Source of the DNA: an uncultured Kiritimatiellota bacterium
Lineage (GTDB): Bacteria > Verrucomicrobiota > Kiritimatiellia > RFP12 > UBA1067
DNA: 64,000 nt
Direction: 5' to 3'
NCBI GenBank assembly: GCA_934643865.1
Contig: CAKUCX010000008.1
Span: 1 to 64,000 of the forward strand
Shown here: positions 41,013 to 49,165 of the stretch, one piece after another
How positions within the stretch are numbered: position 1 is the stretch's first letter
How the letters are laid out: the number at the start of each line of letters is the position of its first letter
Position numbers and translations under genes: made by a program
Notes under the pieces: model-generated
The model's input: the letters and a program-made list of their open reading frames with translations, nothing else
What the model was told of the DNA's origin: nothing
Database searches by the model: none

Positions 41013-41840
41013 TCAGGGGACGCGGCCGAACTTCGTCAAAGGATCCCGCAGGCGGTCCAGCCACGGGCGCTGCTCCCGCGCCACCCAGACGCCCGCCTCC
41101 AGCTCGCGGCACGCCGCCGCCAGCTCCCGCGCGTCGAGCGCGAGCGCGGCCGTCGAGAGCGCGTCGGCCACCGCGCCCGTCCGGGCCCGGCTCCAGCTCT
41201 GCGCCCACCGCACGGCGGGGCCGCCCCGCCGCACGTCGAAGATGTGCTCGCCGCGCACCTCGAACCCGCTTCCCGAAAGGGCGCCGTCCGAAAGGCGCAG
41301 CACCGTCTCCTGCCGCGTCCGCCCCTTCCAGCGCCCGCCAATGCCAAGCGCCCAGGGTCCGCCGCCGATCACCTGCGTCGAGGAGCCGGCATCCAGAAGC
41401 CAGTCATGGAGGTCGAACTGCTCGGAACGGAGGATCTCCGCACAGACGTCGAGCGCGTAGCCCTTGCCGATGCCGCCGAAGTCGAGCGCGACGGGGCCCT
41501 TCCGCACGCCGACGCGCACATGCTCCACGTCGAGCGTCAGCTCCGCGAAGTTCCGCCGCTCCACCGTCGGGTCGAACGCGCCGCCCGTCGCGGCGCAGAC
41601 CCGCGCACTCGCCACGAGGACATCCATCGTCTCGCGCGCCACCGTCGCGATGCCGCCGTCCGGGAGGCCCCGGATCACCGCGACGTCGCTCGTGTCGTTG
41701 AAGCGCGTGAGCAACAGCTCCAATCCGTCGATCCGGGCGAAACAGGCCGCGGCCGCGGCACCGCACAGCGCCTCGTCCTCATTTAAGCCAAAGGACACCG
41801 AGAACTCGGTGTCCATGGCCTTGTGGGAGAACTTCCTCAC
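41013..41840 (-). CDS. apbE: FAD:protein FMN transferase, short form
   Basis: The 275-residue enzyme attaches FMN covalently to threonine or serine of target proteins, using FAD and magnesium. The family motifs are LDFGGIGKGYALD and the C-terminal GAVADALSTAALALD. It is short for the family (usually 300-350) and shows no lipoprotein or Sec signal: the start used is GTG at 41840, one base after the cytochrome stop codon. ATG 41816 is an alternative. A cytoplasmic form would be unusual, though cytosolic variants exist. Location right after a multiheme cytochrome gene suggests its target belongs to an electron-transfer chain, but I see no flavinylation motif in the neighbours. Confidence 0.88.
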   Translation of the reverse strand: MRKFSHKAMDTEFSVSFGLNEDEALCGAAAAACFARIDGLELLLTRFNDTSDVAVIRGLPDGGIATVARETMDVLVASARVCAATGGAFDPTVERRNFAELTLDVEHVRVGVRKGPVALDFGGIGKGYALDVCAEILRSEQFDLHDWLLDAGSSTQVIGGGPWALGIGGRWKGRTRQETVLRLSDGALSGSGFEVRGEHIFDVRRGGPAVRWAQSWSRARTGAVADALSTAALALDARELAAACRELEAGVWVAREQRPWLDRLRDPLTKFGRVP

Positions 41841-41841
41841 G

Positions 41842-44409
41842 TCAGCGCCTTGTACCCTGCCCTGCGCCCTTCAGGCAGAGGCCGCACACGAGCGCGCTCA
41901 CGGCCGCGAAGGCGAGCGCCACGCACCGGTGGCTCCACAGCAGCACGTCCTGTCCGTGGCTGCCGAAGACCGTCATCATCGGCATCACCGCCGTGAAGAC
42001 CGTCCCCGCCGCGAGGAGCGTCCAGAACGCCCACGCGAGGGACATCCAGAGATTCCGCTCCGTGCGCTCCGCCGCGCGCATCCCCGCGATCAGGACGACG
42101 CCCGCCGCGAAGCCGCCGCCCGCGACCATGTGGAGGACGAGCCACCAGCCCGTCATCGCCCCGCACAGCCAGCCGACGACGCCCGACAGGGCGAGGTAGC
42201 CGAGGCAGCAGACGAAGCCGACGTCGACGATCCACTTCGCGAAGCCCCAGATGAAGTCGTCCGAGTTGTCCGAGATCCACCGCCCCAGACGGTTCAGCGC
42301 CACGGCCGCCGCCGCCGCCGCGAAGAGGCAGAGAAGACCGAACACCGTCCAGAGGAACACCTTGAAGAGCGGACGCATCGCGAACGTCGTCCCGAGCGTC
42401 GCGTAGTAGAAGCCGTCCACCCCCAGCAGCTCGGCCTGGGAAACAAACGGCGCCGCAGCCTCCTGCACCGGACCCGTCGGCGCGATCTTCCCGAGGAAGA
42501 ACGCCGAATCGGCGGTGTGGCACGCCGCGCACTTGGCCGGCGCCGCGCCGCGCGCCTGGCGCGCCGCGCGCACGTCGTGCCCGACCGGCCAGGAGACCGG
42601 CTGCGCCTCGGGTGCGCCCGGCGTCTTGACGAGCGCACCGTCCGCACCGAGGGAGAAGACGAGCCCGCCCGCGACGTAGCGCACGCCCTTACCCGCATGG
42701 ACAAGCGCCCGGCGCACCATCTCCTCCGTGAAGGGCTGCTCGGCGTCCCTGACCTTCGCGTACTGTTCAAGCGTCCAGGCGTCGAGCATCGGCACGAACG
42801 CCGTGCCATCCGCCGAAAGCGTCCCGACGGGGAAGGCGTTCGTCGGGGCCGCCACGCCCTCGCACGCCGTCACGCCGCCCGCGCCGTCGATCGTATAGAC
42901 CTTGCCCGCGCGGCAGGCGGCGACCTTCTCCTTCGACACGCCGACCTTCGCGTTGAAGAGCGTGGCGAGCAGATTGCGGAACTCGCCCGGCGCGCGGTCC
43001 TCCGCCGCGATGTAGGGGACGTCGTTCGTGGGCGTGCGGTAGACGGGCACGCCGTCGTCTCGCAGCGTCGTCACGCCCACGGGGCCGTCCGTCTCCTTCA
43101 GGAGTTCCAGCGCCACCGTGACCCGTTCGACGACCGTGAACGCCTCGCCCGCGAGCGCGGCGGCCTCGGTGGGCGGAACCGGCTTCAGCGCGCCGCCCTC
43201 GGCCACGCGGTGGAAACCGCTCGGCCACATCATGCGGCGGGGCTCCACGACGCCCTGCGCGTTCTTCACGAAGACGGGTTCGAGGATGACCGGGCAGTCC
43301 GTCGCCCACTGGGCGCGCCCGTAGACGCCGATGCGGTTGGCGCGCGCCGTGCGCACCTGCGCGAGCCTGCCGCCCTCCGTCACGCCCGCGTGGCAGACCG
43401 TGCAGGCGAGCTTCTGGAAGTGGACGAGCGGGATGCCGGCGTGGACGGGCTTCGGCCCCGCCCCGTCCTTCTCCACGTGGCAGGACGCGCAGCTCTTCGT
43501 CGCCACGCGGTGGTCCATCCCGTTCTGGTGGCAGTCCACGCACCGCATCCCGCGCTGGAGATGCACATCGCCCGAAATCGCGTGGGACGGCATCCCCTTC
43601 TGCGACACGCCGTGGCACGCCAGGCAGTTCTCGTTCTTCGGTTTGCCCACATTGAAGACGCAGCGCCCCTTCTCGTCGAACTTCGCGGGGTCGTAGGCCG
43701 TCGTCTCGGGAACCTTGAAGAGATGGTCGTCGGGATTTTCCGCCGCCGCCCAGGTGGCCTCCAGCCGCTCGTTCATGCCGCCCACGGCGGCGAGCCCGGA
43801 GGCGGCCGTCGCGGCGCCCTGCCAGTTCTCGCGCAGCACCTGCCGCGCCCACTCGCTCGAATCATAGCCCTCCTGCTGGTGGCAGGCGAGGCAGTTGGGG
43901 CCGAGCGCGCCCGTCACGAACCAGCGCTGGCGCGCGCCGGCGACCTCGTTGAGCGCGTTCGTGTCGCACGCGATGCCGCCGCCGGGGAAGTGGCGGCCGA
44001 AGAGCTTCGTCCACTGCCAGCACGAGAGGCCCACGTCGCGCGGCGCGCGCGCGCCCGCCTGGCCGTGGAGGGAGAGCGGGATCGCCGTGCCCGTCGCCTC
44101 GTCCGCCCAGAACCACGGCTCGCCCGCGACGGAGGACGGCGCGTCGCCCGCGTCCAGCCCCGTGCGGAAGTGGCTGCCCCGGTGCATCGCGGCGACGTCG
44201 TGGCACTGCCCGCACGTCTGCGCGAGGGAGATCGGCCGCGGGAGGCGTGCGGTCGGGGAGACCTTCTCGCCGTCCGCGTCGCGCGGCGCGAGCCTGTGGA
44301 CGGGGACCGTGCGCCCCCCGTTCCAGTGCGAGGCCGCTTCGGCCCCCGGACCAATCAACGACGCCGCGAGGGCAAACGCCGCCGCGCACGCGGGAAGGCT
44401 GCTCTTCAT
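41842..44409 (-). CDS. Seven-heme cytochrome c fused to a membrane cytochrome b-like domain
   Basis: The 855-residue protein has a signal peptide (MKSSLPACAAAFALAASLIGPGAEA), then seven CxxCH heme c motifs: CGQCH (66-70), CLACH (173), CLACH (262), CVDCH (290), CASCH (307), CTVCH (336) and CAACH (near 625). From about residue 670 to the end there are five membrane helices with histidines in LVLHMVAGG and LLWSHRCVALA that could bind heme b, as in cytochrome b561/DUF4405-like domains. This layout would pass electrons between membrane quinol and periplasmic or extracellular carriers. The start follows GGAGAGGAA. It overlaps tightly with exbD upstream and apbE downstream. Confidence 0.88.
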   Translation of the reverse strand: MKSSLPACAAAFALAASLIGPGAEAASHWNGGRTVPVHRLAPRDADGEKVSPTARLPRPISLAQTCGQCHDVAAMHRGSHFRTGLDAGDAPSSVAGEPWFWADEATGTAIPLSLHGQAGARAPRDVGLSCWQWTKLFGRHFPGGGIACDTNALNEVAGARQRWFVTGALGPNCLACHQQEGYDSSEWARQVLRENWQGAATAASGLAAVGGMNERLEATWAAAENPDDHLFKVPETTAYDPAKFDEKGRCVFNVGKPKNENCLACHGVSQKGMPSHAISGDVHLQRGMRCVDCHQNGMDHRVATKSCASCHVEKDGAGPKPVHAGIPLVHFQKLACTVCHAGVTEGGRLAQVRTARANRIGVYGRAQWATDCPVILEPVFVKNAQGVVEPRRMMWPSGFHRVAEGGALKPVPPTEAAALAGEAFTVVERVTVALELLKETDGPVGVTTLRDDGVPVYRTPTNDVPYIAAEDRAPGEFRNLLATLFNAKVGVSKEKVAACRAGKVYTIDGAGGVTACEGVAAPTNAFPVGTLSADGTAFVPMLDAWTLEQYAKVRDAEQPFTEEMVRRALVHAGKGVRYVAGGLVFSLGADGALVKTPGAPEAQPVSWPVGHDVRAARQARGAAPAKCAACHTADSAFFLGKIAPTGPVQEAAAPFVSQAELLGVDGFYYATLGTTFAMRPLFKVFLWTVFGLLCLFAAAAAAVALNRLGRWISDNSDDFIWGFAKWIVDVGFVCCLGYLALSGVVGWLCGAMTGWWLVLHMVAGGGFAAGVVLIAGMRAAERTERNLWMSLAWAFWTLLAAGTVFTAVMPMMTVFGSHGQDVLLWSHRCVALAFAAVSALVCGLCLKGAGQGTRR

Positions 44410-44410
44410 G

Positions 44411-44830
44411 CTAGTTCCTCTCCTCGTCCTGGGTCGCCAGGGAGAAATTCCACACGTCGGCCGCGCGGCAGGCGTCGATGAGCCCCATGAGCTTCTCGTA
44501 GGGGACGGTCTTGTCGGCGCGGATGACGACGGGCTGCCCCGGATAGAGCTTCGCGATGCGCGTGAGGCGCGCCGTCACGTCCTCCAGAGACAGCCGGTTG
44601 CCGTTCACGGAGACGTCGCCGGATGCGTTGAGGTTCAGGATGATCTCGCCCGGCATGCGGCCCGGCACCGTCGCGGACTTCGCGGTCGGCAGGGCGATGG
44701 CGACCTCGGTCTCCCACTGGGAGAAGACGCTGGTGGTCACGAAGAAGCACAGGAGCAGGAAGATGACGTCCATCAGGGACGTCATCTGCAGCGCCGGGGC
44801 GTGGCTGCGGATCGTGCGGCGGAAGTTCAT
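44411..44830 (-). CDS. exbD: ExbD/TolR-family proton channel subunit
   Basis: The 139-residue protein has one N-terminal membrane helix (about 14-35) containing the conserved aspartate in TSLMDVIFLLLCFF, which carries protons in ExbD and TolR. The periplasmic part ends VVIRADKTVPYEKLMGLIDACR, typical of the family. It starts within the exbB stop (TGATG), so the two are coupled. ExbD and TolR cannot be told apart from sequence alone; no TonB or TolA gene is adjacent. Confidence 0.92.
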   Translation of the reverse strand: MNFRRTIRSHAPALQMTSLMDVIFLLLCFFVTTSVFSQWETEVAIALPTAKSATVPGRMPGEIILNLNASGDVSVNGNRLSLEDVTARLTRIAKLYPGQPVVIRADKTVPYEKLMGLIDACRAADVWNFSLATQDEERN

Positions 44831-45462
44831 CAGAACGCCTTTTGCAGGATGACCGCGAGCGTCTCAAGCCCGGCGATGCGCTTCGCCGTGCGGCGGCGCA
44901 GGAACGCATGGCACGCGAGGCACGGGATGGAGATGACGAGGCCGAACACCGTCGTGATGATGGCCTGCGAGATGCCGGCGGCGAGGACGACGGGCTTCGC
45001 GTTCGCCGCGATGTCGTTCGCGATGCCGCCGAACGCCTGGAACATGCCAAGCACCGTGCCGAGCAGGCCCACGAGCGGCGCGATCGCCGCGATGTCCGCA
45101 AGCCAGTCGACGGCCGCCTGGAGCTGCTCCGCGACGTGCGCGCCCGCCGTCTCGACGGCCGGCGACACGTCCACGCGCTGCCCCTGCACCGCGCCCCGCG
45201 CCGCGTCGAGCGCCGCGAGCGCGAGGGCCGCGAACGCGCAGGGCCGCCGCTCACAGAGGCGGCGCGCCTCGCCGTGGTCGCCCACCTGCAGCTTGCTGAA
45301 GACGTCGCTCATGAGCGTGCGCGGCGTCAGCGCCTCGCGCCGCTGCGCGAAGAGGAGATACAGCACAAGCGCGAGCGCAACCACCGAAAGGGCCGCAAGC
45401 GCCCACATGAGGGGGCCGCCGTAGTTCCACGCCTGCGCCAACGTCATACCCGTTTCATTCAT
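44830..45462 (-). CDS. exbB: MotA/TolQ/ExbB-family proton channel subunit
   Basis: The 210-residue protein has three membrane helices (about 17-37, 125-145 and 158-180) and the signature LADIAAIAPLVGLLGTVLGM followed by AISQAIITTVFGLVISIPCLACH-type residues. With ExbD it forms a proton-driven complex that energises outer-membrane processes. Its ATG overlaps the argH stop codon by four bases (ATGA), and its stop overlaps the exbD start. Whether it serves TonB-dependent uptake or Tol function is not shown here. Confidence 0.92.
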   Translation of the reverse strand: MNETGMTLAQAWNYGGPLMWALAALSVVALALVLYLLFAQRREALTPRTLMSDVFSKLQVGDHGEARRLCERRPCAFAALALAALDAARGAVQGQRVDVSPAVETAGAHVAEQLQAAVDWLADIAAIAPLVGLLGTVLGMFQAFGGIANDIAANAKPVVLAAGISQAIITTVFGLVISIPCLACHAFLRRRTAKRIAGLETLAVILQKAF

Positions 45463-46808
45463 CCGAGGAGTTCCTTCATTTTTGCTTCAAACTGTTCCGC
45501 GCGCGCGGCCACCGACGTCCGCAGCGCCGCCACGCGCCCCGCATAGAGCGCATAGTCGAGCCCGGCGGTGGCGCCCGCGTGCGTCTTCGCCGCGACGGCG
45601 GCGTCCGGGTCCTCCGTCGCGAGCGCCTCCAGGTTGTCGCGCACCTGATGGTAGGCTTCGCGCCAGGGCGTGCCGGCGGCGACCTTCCGGAGCGCGACAT
45701 CCGTCGCGAACACGCCGGGGATGAACCCCGCGCGCAGCTTCGCCTCGTCGACGCCCAGGCCGCGCACGAACTTCGCGAGGATGCGCAGGGTCGTGCGCGT
45801 GATCGAGAGCCCCTTCATGTAGAGGCCCTTGCAATCCTGCAGGTCGCGGTTGTACCCGCCGGGCATCGCGTGGAGCATCGAGAGGGCCGCCGTCGCGAGG
45901 CCGAGCACCTGGGCGGTCTTGGAGCGCACGAGCTCCAGGACGTCCGGGTTGTACTTCTGCGGCATGATCGAGCTGCCCGTGCAGTACGCGCGTGGCAGGG
46001 AGAAGTAGCCGAACTCCGGCATCGAGAAGAGGATCATGTCCTCCGCGAGGCGCGAGAGGACGGCCATCAGCTGCGCGAGCGCCGAGAGGAGCGCCGCCTC
46101 GTCCTCGCCGCGCCCCATCGAGGCGCCGAAGACGTTGTGGAGCGGCCGCGCGAAGCCCAGGAGGTCGCTCGTCCGCTGCCGGTCGAGCGGCAGGGGCACG
46201 CCGTACCCCGCCGCGCTGCCGAGCGGACAGGCGTCGTTCAGCGTGTAGGCGGCCTCCAAGTTCGCCGTCTGGTCGAGGATCATCTCCGCGTGGCCCGTCG
46301 CCCACACGCCGACCGAGCTCGGCATCGCCGGCTGCAGGTGCGTGCGGCCCACCATCGGCACGCGGTCGTGGACCTTGCCGAAGTCGACGAGTGCCGCCGC
46401 GAGATCCGCCAGCTCCCCTTCGAGGCCCAGGAGCTGGTCCTTGATGTGGAGGCGCACGTCCACCGCGACCTGGTCGTTGCGGCTGCGGCCCGTGTGGATC
46501 TTCTTGCCGAGGTCGCCCAGCGTCTCCGTCAGGCGCGTCTCCACGGCCATGTGGACGTCCTGGTCCTGCTCGCGCACGACGAAGAAGCGGTCGGCCACCA
46601 CGTCCGCGAGCGCGGCGCGCACGCGCGCGGCCTCCTCCTGCGTCACGACGGGCGGGGTGACGGGCATCTCCGAAAGCATCGTCACGTGGGCCGCCGTCCC
46701 GAGGCAGTCCCAGCGCACAAGGTCCATGTCGAGGACAGGATCGTCCCCGACCGTGTAGTCGAGGACGTCCGGGTCAACGTCACCGGTTATCGTCTTTTCT
46801 GTCTTCAT
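45459..46808 (-). CDS. argH: Argininosuccinate lyase
   Basis: The 449-residue cytoplasmic enzyme splits argininosuccinate into arginine and fumarate. It has the fumarase/aspartase signature GSSIMPQKYNP at 278-288 with the catalytic serine, the early block KKIHTGRSRNDQV, and the domain block MVGRTHLQPAMPSS with the catalytic histidine. The N-terminus differs from the standard WGGRF start, so it is a divergent clade. The start at 46808 lies 29 bases inside the preceding gene. It is linked by overlap to exbB, an unusual neighbour for an arginine gene. Confidence 0.94.
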   Translation of the reverse strand: MKTEKTITGDVDPDVLDYTVGDDPVLDMDLVRWDCLGTAAHVTMLSEMPVTPPVVTQEEAARVRAALADVVADRFFVVREQDQDVHMAVETRLTETLGDLGKKIHTGRSRNDQVAVDVRLHIKDQLLGLEGELADLAAALVDFGKVHDRVPMVGRTHLQPAMPSSVGVWATGHAEMILDQTANLEAAYTLNDACPLGSAAGYGVPLPLDRQRTSDLLGFARPLHNVFGASMGRGEDEAALLSALAQLMAVLSRLAEDMILFSMPEFGYFSLPRAYCTGSSIMPQKYNPDVLELVRSKTAQVLGLATAALSMLHAMPGGYNRDLQDCKGLYMKGLSITRTTLRILAKFVRGLGVDEAKLRAGFIPGVFATDVALRKVAAGTPWREAYHQVRDNLEALATEDPDAAVAAKTHAGATAGLDYALYAGRVAALRTSVAARAEQFEAKMKELLG

Positions 46809-47958
46809 CCAAGATCTCTTGCAGCTGCGCGTCCGCCTCGTCCAGCAGCCGCCCAAGCTCGCCGGGGGCCTCCCCGCGCGCCAGGGCCGCCAGGAACCGG
46901 CGGTAGGCCTCGGCCGCCTCGGCCAGAGCCGGGCCGCGTCCAAGGGCGCAGAACAGCATCTCCCGGGCCTTGCGCGCGGCGGCCTCGCGCAGGGCCGGAT
47001 GGTCGGCCGAAAGCGCAATCGCCTCGCGGAAGGTGCAGGATGTGCCATTCGCGCCTATATTTCTATCAAATTCGGCTGGATAAAGCAAGAGACGAGAGGT
47101 GAAAACCTTGAGATCCCACCGGCTCGCCCGCCCCGGGGAGAGGACGGCGCGCGTAAGGCGGGCGAGGCGCTCGTCGCTCGCGCGGTCCTGCTCGTGGGGG
47201 TCCTTCTCGCCCGTCAGGTCGGCCGCGAGGCGCGCAGCGTCGAACGCCCGCCCAGCGGCGAAGCCCTCCAGCGTCTTGCGGAAGAGCTTCCGTTCCTTGA
47301 GCCACGCGACGACGTAGCCGCAGAGCGCCGCATCCTCCCCCTTCCCCGCCCGCAGGTTGCGGCAGAGGGCGGGGAAGAACGGCAGACGCGCCGCGCGCCA
47401 CATCGCCAGCACCGCGCGCTTGTCGTCGTGGACCGTCTCCCCGTCGAGCCCCCGCAGGACCCCCAGCACCATCCAGCCCGGCATCGCCGCTGCCGCCGCC
47501 ACGCCCGGCGGGCGGTTTCGGTCGATCCACCCCCGGAAATACGCCTTCACGATCGCGTAGCGCAGCGCCTCCAGATCCGAGAACCCCGGCGACGGCAGCC
47601 ACACGTGCGTGATCGCCGCCCCCGCGCGCCGGCCCGCGCGGGAAATCACCCGCACGTCGTTCGTCGTGCCGTCCTGCGCGTGGATGAGGAGGCCCGCCCC
47701 GCCGCGCGGCATGGAGAGGCCGTAGACCCGCTCGACGTCGCGCACAAGGCGCGTCGTGAACTGGAGAATGGGCAGGCGAAACCCCACCGGGTCGCCCGGC
47801 ACGTCCGCCGCCACAACCTCCACGAAGCCGTCCGCGCCGCGCGCGACCTTCGGCATGTCCGCCGCGCGCCGCCGGAGAGGCGGCGCGTCCTCCGCCGCCT
47901 GCGCCCGGACGGCGAGGGCCGCACACGCCACGAGGGCGAGGAAAAGCATCCTCTTCAT
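46780..47958 (-). CDS. Exported protein of unknown function
   Basis: I do not recognise this 392-residue protein. It has a signal peptide (MKRMLFLALVACAALAVRAQA). The first half shows an alternating pattern that vaguely resembles peptidase MA-type proteins (THVWLPSPGFSDLEALRYAIVKAYFRGW where the metal site would be), but no HExxH is present, so no protease activity can be claimed. The second half is helical and charged, ending EILDEDRKDDNR. Its end overlaps argH by 29 bases, and it starts five bases after mraY. Confidence 0.7.
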   Translation of the reverse strand: MKRMLFLALVACAALAVRAQAAEDAPPLRRRAADMPKVARGADGFVEVVAADVPGDPVGFRLPILQFTTRLVRDVERVYGLSMPRGGAGLLIHAQDGTTNDVRVISRAGRRAGAAITHVWLPSPGFSDLEALRYAIVKAYFRGWIDRNRPPGVAAAAAMPGWMVLGVLRGLDGETVHDDKRAVLAMWRAARLPFFPALCRNLRAGKGEDAALCGYVVAWLKERKLFRKTLEGFAAGRAFDAARLAADLTGEKDPHEQDRASDERLARLTRAVLSPGRASRWDLKVFTSRLLLYPAEFDRNIGANGTSCTFREAIALSADHPALREAAARKAREMLFCALGRGPALAEAAEAYRRFLAALARGEAPGELGRLLDEADAQLQEILDEDRKDDNR

Positions 47959-47962
47959 GCGC

Positions 47963-49084
47963 CTAGCGGATCTTGACGAGGAGGATGAGGATGATCGGCA
48001 TCAGGAACGCCTGCACGAGGACGAAGCGCATGAGGACCTGCGCGTTCGACCACTTCAGCTCCCGCTTGCAGTGGTCGTGGAGCGGAAAGCGGACGCTCTG
48101 GACGAGCTTGACGAGGGGGTTGCGCCGCGCGCGCTCCTCCGGCGCCAGCATCGACGGCGGACGCACGTCCAGCCCGCAGCGGCGGAAGAGGCGCAGGAGG
48201 AGGATCTTCACAAGCCCGCCCCCGCCGTTCACGAGGACGACGGGCGCGAACGCGAAGAGGAGCAGCGGGTTGCCCGTCACAAGCACGCCCGCCCCGAGGA
48301 GGAGGCCGAGGAAGCGCGAGCCCGCGTCGCCCATGAGGACCTTCGACGGCTCGGCGTTCCACCACAGGTAGCCCGCGAAGCCGCCCGAAACCGTCAGGAG
48401 GAGGACGGCCCAGCGCACGGCGAGGTAGTTGTGGGGGACGCGCAGGTAGTCGGCCATCGGGCGGTAGCCGACGAGGCCGTAGAGGAAGACGGCGAGCGCA
48501 ACGAGGGAAATGACCGTCAGCGACCCCGCGAGGCCGTCCACGCCGTCCGAGCAGTTCGTCGCGTTCATGACGACGAAGAGGACGAAGGCCGCCGCCGGGA
48601 CGTATGCCCACCAGGGGAGCGTCCAGACGCGCATCGTGAACGGCAGCCAGACGCGGCCCTCCAGCGCCGACCAGACGAAGAGGGCGACGCCGAGGCAGAC
48701 GACGGCGTCCAAAAGCCCCTTCCGGAGCTGGCCCCACGGCTCGACGGCGCGGTCGTCGAGGTAGCCGAAGGCCATCGCGACGTAGAGGCAGAAGATCATG
48801 CCGAGCGCGGGCGCCGAAAGCGGCACCACGAGGAGGACGACCGGCAGGACGAGGAGCGTGACCCACAGGCCCGTGCCCGTCGGCTTGCCGACGGAGGCCA
48901 TGCCGTCCCGGCCGAGGACGGCCTTGCCGTGGTCGCGCGGCGAGAAGCGCCACAGCCTCGGCAGCAGAAAGGCGACGGCGAACGCCGCGAGGAGCGTCCC
49001 CGCCGCGGCGAGCAGAACATGGGAGCGCAGAAGCCGAAACGGCCCCCACGCCGCTTCAAGGAAAGGGGCGAGATGGTAGAGCAT
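47963..49084 (-). CDS. mraY: Phospho-N-acetylmuramoyl-pentapeptide transferase
   Basis: The 373-residue membrane enzyme transfers phospho-MurNAc-pentapeptide to undecaprenyl phosphate, the first membrane step of peptidoglycan synthesis. About ten helices are visible. Motifs are GKPTGTG near residue 67, GYLDDR with Asp110 and Asp111, MNATNCSDGVDG (173-184), and MGDAGSRFLG. The region that is usually PLHHH reads PLHDH (His336, Asp337, His338), an unusual substitution. It lies far from a cell-division gene cluster. It is the first gene of the operon, with an extended -10 upstream. Confidence 0.92.
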   Translation of the reverse strand: MLYHLAPFLEAAWGPFRLLRSHVLLAAAGTLLAAFAVAFLLPRLWRFSPRDHGKAVLGRDGMASVGKPTGTGLWVTLLVLPVVLLVVPLSAPALGMIFCLYVAMAFGYLDDRAVEPWGQLRKGLLDAVVCLGVALFVWSALEGRVWLPFTMRVWTLPWWAYVPAAAFVLFVVMNATNCSDGVDGLAGSLTVISLVALAVFLYGLVGYRPMADYLRVPHNYLAVRWAVLLLTVSGGFAGYLWWNAEPSKVLMGDAGSRFLGLLLGAGVLVTGNPLLLFAFAPVVLVNGGGGLVKILLLRLFRRCGLDVRPPSMLAPEERARRNPLVKLVQSVRFPLHDHCKRELKWSNAQVLMRFVLVQAFLMPIILILLVKIR

Positions 49085-49107
49085 GGCTGAACATTCCTAA
49101 AGCGCAC

Positions 49108-49116
49108 AGTATACCA
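49108..49116 (-). promoter_or_regulatory. Extended -10 promoter for the mraY-argH-cytochrome operon
   Basis: The - strand reads TGGTATACT, 23 bases upstream of the mraY start. No -35 is evident. All seven genes down to apbE follow with gaps of at most four bases or with overlaps. Confidence 0.65.
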
Positions 49117-49165
49117 CATGCGCGCCGCGCCGGGGCGGGCGGGCCGCCGCGCGCGCGTCGGCGCC

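Noticed and set aside
46780..47958. Metalloprotease (peptidase MA-like) assignment for the secreted protein
   Set aside because: Only a vague resemblance in the strand pattern; the HExxH zinc motif is absent.
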